64,000 nucleotides of DNA, taken from Dryobates pubescens. Taxonomy: Eukaryota > Chordata > Aves > Piciformes > Picidae. Shown piece after piece: positions 58,431 through 64,000 of this stretch. The DNA lies in contig NC_071616.1 in the NCBI RefSeq assembly GCF_014839835.1, forward strand, positions 39,195,307 to 39,259,306, read 5' to 3'. The translations under genes and the position numbers were made by a program. Each line of letters opens with the position of its first letter. Within the stretch, counting starts at the first letter, position 1. The notes below the pieces were generated by a model, which made no database searches, was not told the origin of the DNA, and was given only the letters and a program-made list of their open reading frames with translations.

Positions 58431-61400
58431 CCTCCCTCCAGTAAAAGGAAGTATTCTTGCTTCATATTTACTCTTCATAATTAAGATACAACCTGAAGTG
58501 TAGATCATACTCCAAATTTTGAACTACTTTGAGCTTGGTGCATCTGAGCAGTCTGTGCCCTGCTTTTTGTGTTATTTGCATCAGTGCTGATTGCTGCTGC
58601 ACTGTGTACGTAATCTTAAAACTAACATAATTAGTTCTGTAGTTAGTTCAGTGACTTTTTAGCTCACATACTGCAGATCAGAGGACAGAGTAGACAGGAT
58701 ACACAGGGCAGTCAGAATCAGGTATCTGAAGTAAGACTGTAATTTCATCCCTATAGTCTCCTTGGCTCTTCAAAAATCTTTGTTTCAGGATTCTTATGTC
58801 ATAAATTCTTCACTATCCATGACATTTTGTTATCTATTTTTTTACACCATTTTTTCTCTCCTTTAAAAAAAAAAAGGGAAAAAAAGGCTGGATGCTATTA
58901 ATTTATTTTCTGAGAAATGAAGTTGCACTTTGAGCATCTGCATCTTTGGCATTTCCTTACAGTTTGTATGTTGCCAAGTGCTAATGCAGTATAATCTATA
59001 GGTAGCCGTATTTGTTCCCAGATGTCTTCCCTGGCACATGTGTGACTTAAGCTAATTGTATTTCCCAGATGGTCACACTTCTGGATAAATTCAAAGCCTA
59101 TAGAATTTGATCTCATTCTGCTGCTTGTGGAAGTTAGCAGTTTCTGAATCTGTTGATTATGATGTTTCAAGTTAAAGTGTTAATGTTTGCCCAATTTTTC
59201 TGCTGTCTTGCAGTGCTGCAGTCTCCCTGTCTAACATTCATGTAGGTCTACATGTAGATAAATGGTAGAGGAAAGAGAATTGGAGAGCTTTGTGCCTACC
59301 TGTAAGAACTTTTCATTGTTACTCAATTAAAGGGTGTTTCCTTGCCTCTTTGGGCCATTAACTTGTTTTTTCTATTTGCCTTTTTAATGGCTATATCCTT
59401 CTGGTTTAGCTCCAGTAGTGAGTACAGAACTGTAGTAAAAGAGACAACCTCTCTCTTACTATTCTTATTTTCCTGCAGCTCTGACCAGTAAGTATGCAGA
59501 GGCATTTGTCCAGCAGGTCACATTCCTTTACCTTTTATTTTGTAGTGTCACCAGAGTTGCAAATATTTTGAGTGATGTCCCCAACACAACAGTCTTGATG
59601 ACGCTTCTCTTTTTATGGTTTCTCGGAGCTGCTTCTGTGGTTGCATACTGACAGTAACTTTTACTGTTGTTGTTTTTTTTCCCCCCTCACAGTTGTTCTA
59701 TTTTTGTAATTATACTGATCATTCTAACATCTAGATAGTGCTGTAATAATTAATGCTGGTTGAACAAAGACTAGTGAAGGGCTGGTGCTGAGGTTTCCAC
59801 TGCCGTAATCTGAACACAAAGAGGGAATCTGTGCAGAGAGAAGGGAGTTTCATGCAAGATGCTGAAAAGTTACCAGATCGTTGTACTATACAGAAATAAA
59901 AGCCTAGTCTTTGGCAATACAGATGTAGCAAAGAAACAAACCTCTGATGAACAAATGAAGAGGGAAAAAAAAATAGAAGTTGTAGGAGGGAAAAATAAAT
60001 ATTTGTAGGAATAAAAAAGCTGTAAGCAAACAAGGATAAGATAAATGGAAACAAAAATGGCATGCTCACAGACAAGCTGTTTTTCTTTGGTGTGTGGGTT
60101 TCCCTCCCACTTCCTACTGCCATCCTATCCCAGTTTTTGTCAAGGTGTTGAGCTTGTAGTTGTACTTGCAGCTGAGGAGGACTGGGCATGATTCCAGTGT
60201 TAACTATAGTCAGGCTTTTTTCCTCCCTCACGCCTGCCTCTCAAGAGTACATGCAGCCTTTGAGTAAAGCCCTGCAGATAGTGGTTGCCCTCTAGGATTA
60301 GTGCTGTTGCAAAGACAGCCTCACGGATTAATTTAGCTTGGTGTTTTCTGACTTGCATGCTGTGTGCATGGAACATTATTGAGAAACTTTTCCATTGAAG
60401 AGCCAAGTTACTTTAAGAGTCAAGCAGGTTATCTTATCTAACGACTCTTGCGTATGTGGAACCGAGAGAACTCTAATGACTCATCTTCCTTAGTAATGAA
60501 GGGAATATCAGTGCATGCAAGATGATACTCATTTTCTTTGTACAAATACAGAATAAAGTACCCAGTCACACTTTTTTTTTTTTTTTTGTGGTACTGCAAA
60601 TTTTAGAAATTCCAAATCTCTGTGTGATGAAAGAGGGCATTACTTTTAAAAGGAAGCTGCTTAGCAACACTGCTTTGCTGTTTTGCAATCACCCAGCTCT
60701 TCCCACACACTGCAGGGAGATGTATGTCATTTCATGGTGACTTGCATTCCAGCTTTTCTTTTGAATTAGTCTGAGAGCTCAAAGAAAATTAACTAAGAGT
60801 TGGAAAGAGTAGCAGGAACCTTTGGTGTCTTAACTGAACTTTTTTGTAATATGATGATTAATGCTTTAATATCCTTCTGCAGAAGTTCTGGCTAAGAAAA
60901 CTTGGGTGAAGCCCAAGACCTAATTCAAAGCACTTGGGAAAACCCCCCTGAAGATCCCCCTCAGTTTGATCTAAGAATTTGATGTATAGCATCTCTATAA
61001 ATGTGTGCGTGTCCATATTTCTTCCTGCTCCTCCACTACCCAAATTCTTAAGTATTTTCAGTAGCAGGAGAGCTTGCATTTGGTGAGAATGGGTTCTGGG
61101 GAAGATACACAGTGAAAGCAGAATTGATCAAGCTATCTGTATACATGGACAGAGATAGAGGTATCAGACAAAGTAAATGCAGGAATCCTAATTTCAAGTT
61201 AGAGATCAAAGTCACCAAACCACTCAACTTACTGACAACTTCTGAACACTTTCACTGAACTTAGAGCTTTAATGCAGATGTGAGAAGCCTACCTTAATGC
61301 ATGTCAGTGAAGCACAGATAGGGTGATGAAGACTATGGCTCTTCATGTACTGTTGCAGAGTCTTGAGGTTGCTGAAAACCCATTTTTTAAATCTCTGCTA

Positions 61401-61954
61401 AAACTGACTTGTAATTGTGGCTTTTAACTTTTCTTTCAGTCATGTAACGGTAAAATAAAACAATCCTGCACACTTTTTCCATTCTATGCATTTCATTAGA
61501 AACATGTAAAGCTAAGATTTCAAAGTGGTCTGAATTGCTGAGTGTTCACACAGAGATGTATTACGCAGAACAATCACTGAGTAATAAACCATTACAAACC
61601 CTGTAGGTTAAGCATAAACAGCATGGAATTATGGAGGAATTACTTTTCTTATGGATTTACTTGTACTGAAAGCAAACCAGCTTTCTGGTCTTCTGACTTG
61701 AAAATTGAAGGCAGTCAGTGCTGTAAGTGCAGGCTTTTAACAGGCAGTGAGGGAGAGGTGTCTAAAACATTAACTGGACCATGATAGATGTGCTGCTTTA
61801 GGACAGCTTTTTTGCATTTGGAGAAGAAACTTTTTCTCCTCATACTTTTAGGAATAGACCAAGTTTGTTCAGTTTGTTTTGTATTGTGTGCTTTATGATG
61901 TAGCCATTACTGTGTCCTCAGACCTGCTAGGTAAAATTATCAGATGAGGATTTT
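58431..61954. other. Unique sequence right of SRP54, no confirmed gene
   Basis: About 3.5 kb of AT-rich, repeat-poor sequence. It may be an intron of the divergent + strand gene or intergenic. It has a few splice-like sites (59479-59487, 59546) but no convincing exon. The remaining unique stretches 62227-62879 and 63079-64000 also show nothing I can name. Confidence 0.5.
60572..60587 (+). repeat. T16 homopolymer
   Basis: Sixteen T in otherwise unique sequence, with no repeat body attached to it that I recognise. Confidence 0.85.
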
Positions 61955-62226
61955 TCACAATGAGGACACAGACTCAAGCTGCACCAGGGGAGGTTTAGGC
62001 TGGTGGTTAGGAAGAAGTTCTTCATAGAAAGAGTTATTTGCCATTGGAATGTGCTGCCCAGGGAGGTGGTGGAGTCACCATCACTGGAGGTGTTTAGGAA
62101 GAGACTGGATGGGGCGCTTGGTTGCATGGTTTAGTTGATTAGATGGTGTTGGATGATAGGTTGGACTTGATGATATCGAAGGTCTCTTCCAACCTGGTCT
62201 ATTCTATTCTGTTCTGTTCTATTCTA
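61955..62226 (+). mobile_element. CR1 LINE 3' end
   Basis: Contains GCTGCACCAGGGGAGGTTTA, GGATGATAGGTTGGACTTGA and a TATTCTGTTCTGTTCTATTC tail. It lies in the stretch right of the SRP54 promoter. Confidence 0.88.
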
Positions 62227-62879
62227 ATGCAAAAATAGGAAATAGTATTTAAAAAAAAAAAGAAGCCTTTTTGGCAGAAATTATCAGTAGTGTTTCCTTT
62301 CAGTACTTTTGTTACTACAGGTGGAACTAAAGTGAAATGAGTCTCTTTAAAAGGATGAAAGCGCAGATTTATGCAATGTGACAATGTAAATTCTCTGTGT
62401 GTCTGTGGATAAAACAATTTAGTATGAGGCTTCATACCCAGATCGGTAGAAGTGATTTATCCAAGTAAAATATCCTTTCAGAAGGGATCATAGGAGCTTT
62501 ATAGAGCCACATTAACTGCAATATATTTCTTTGATAAAATTATGGTACACCAAAAAACCCTTTAACACTGCTCTGCTTGGTAAACCAAAGTGGGATTTTA
62601 CCTGTAATTTGCTGAATCACAACTTTGGGAATTGGCATTCGTTTCCTTTATTGCAACAAATGATGCTTCTGTGAGAGAGGTCTGAATAATACCAAATGCT
62701 TCCAAGTAGTTAGTCACTGAAACTTGGTGGTGAAAAGTAGTGATCATAAAATGCATGTATGACTGGCTTTGTTTAAATTTACTTTGAATCTTCTTCATGA
62801 ATGTAAAAGGCTTGAATAATTAATAAAATAAGCTCTAGTTATATTCTTCTTGTAAGAATCTGAGTACTTTTGACCAGTA

Positions 62880-63078
62880 ACGAGGGGCAGTGGTTTTAAA
62901 TTATGTTAGGAAGAAGTTCTTTACCATGATGATAGTGGAACACTGGAACAGGTTGCCCAGGGAGGTAGCTGAGGCCCCATCCTTGGAGGTATTCAAGGTC
63001 AGGCTTCTAGTAGAGGATGTCCCTGCTCAGTGCAGGTGACCTTTGGGGGTTTCTTGCAACCCAAACCATGCTATGAAT
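62880..63078 (+). mobile_element. CR1 LINE 3' end, old
   Basis: Diverged copy with TATGTTAGGAAGAAGTTCTT, CAGGTTGCCCAGGGAGGTAG and an AACCATGCTATGA end. Confidence 0.75.
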
Positions 63079-64000
63079 AGCTAAATATGCTAGGGATGGA
63101 ATAGTATTTAGAGTTACTGAAGAAGTTGGTATACTGAGGTCACAGATTGCTTCTGAAATTGTTTAGCCAAAAAAAAGGAAGCAGTAAAGATTTAGAGATG
63201 TGGAACTTTCACCTTGACCTGCGTGTTCTGAAAGATTAAATTAACCTTGCATTAAGTAACATTAAGGACTTCTGTGAGTCTGGGTATATGGCTGGAAGAC
63301 CCATAAGGTTCTTGCAGTTATGGTTGCCTTTGCTGAAGCCTCTTCCTTCCATGTGATGTGTAATCTTGTGTTGTAGCTTGTCTTCAGTCATGTATTTCAC
63401 AGTGCCAGGGTGTTCAGCTGTCAGCATAGCGGTGCTCTCTAGCCAGTGTGAGGCTTTGTGATGTTTTCTTAGCTTGCGTGCTATTTGCTGTGGAAGGGCT
63501 GAGCAGCGCCAGGGTGTTAATTAGGCTTTTTGCTATGTGTTAATTAAATTGTACAAATGCATGTTGAGTAGATCCAGTGGAACCGGTTTTTAAAGCAAAA
63601 TACAAACACTGTGCACTCAGACTTCCTCCATAAACAAATGCTTGTGATTCATCCTACAGTATTTCATGAACTCTGCAGCTCTTTCCTGGTTAGTTGTCTG
63701 TTCGGTGAACACAGGGCTTGGCTTGCACGCTCTCCATTTCACATACATAACAGGCACTAAAATTCTATCAAAACCAGGTCTCTATTTTTGTTTCTTCTTT
63801 GAAGATCCCTTGTAAGGTGATGCTGAGATTCTCAAGAGCGAGCGATTTGTCAAACACAAAGGGTGGAGTTGATAAAACTGTACCCGCAGAGGCAGGAATG
63901 CATATTTTCCACATTTGGCACCTGTGTTCTGTACTTGATGGCAATCTGTAAATATTTACATACTGCAGAAGTAAATGTGTTATTGTGGTGTAGCTGGTGT

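Noticed and set aside
59731-60231. 166-codon minus-strand frame in the right-hand unique region
   Set aside because: Phe/Ser-rich reading of A-rich sequence, with no recognisable domain and no promoter. It is most likely chance.
55207-64000. BAZ1A as the divergent gene
   Set aside because: Synteny suggests it, but its conserved N-terminus and its bromodomain or PHD segments are not visible in any frame, and the exon 1 peptide here does not match.

Overview
The window is avian nuclear DNA. It carries three multi-exon vertebrate genes with consensus splice sites, GC-rich promoters and more than 30 CR1 (chicken repeat 1) LINE fragments. I saw no Alu, L1 or B1-type repeats. By eye CR1 covers about 18% of the window, which is high for a bird. 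That would fit a CR1-rich lineage such as woodpeckers and relatives (Piciformes) or hornbills, but the assignment is inference.

Layout. (1) 1-760 is a GC-rich promoter with a ZNF143-type motif. (2) PPP2R3C lies on the + strand in 13 coding exons, 549-14202, predicted 450 aa. It encodes the B''-gamma regulatory subunit of protein phosphatase 2A. (3) FAM177A1 lies on the - strand in 5 coding exons, 38450-17344, predicted 213 aa, and is tail-to-tail with PPP2R3C. Its 11.3-kb second intron holds many CR1 copies. (4) SRP54 lies on the - strand in 15 coding exons, 52248-40876, predicted 504 aa, with a likely noncoding first exon near 54.5 kb. It encodes the GTPase subunit of the signal recognition particle. 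(5) 54150-55850 is a bidirectional CpG island. From it an unidentified + strand coding exon (55207-55303) diverges from SRP54, with a possible second and last exon at 56820-57031. (6) 57.0-64 kb has no exon I can confirm, only CR1 fragments and unique sequence.

The order and strands (PPP2R3C+, FAM177A1-, SRP54-) match human 14q13, read in the opposite direction, so this is conserved synteny. PRORP would be expected just left of position 1 and BAZ1A to the right. All three recognised genes look intact. The two places that seem least explained are the divergent gene beside SRP54, whose core promoter and start codon sit in an 84-bp tandem duplication, and a 253-codon frame that runs from an antisense CR1 through PPP2R3C exon 10 into the next intron. 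Two candidate LTR fossils lie in FAM177A1 intron 1.
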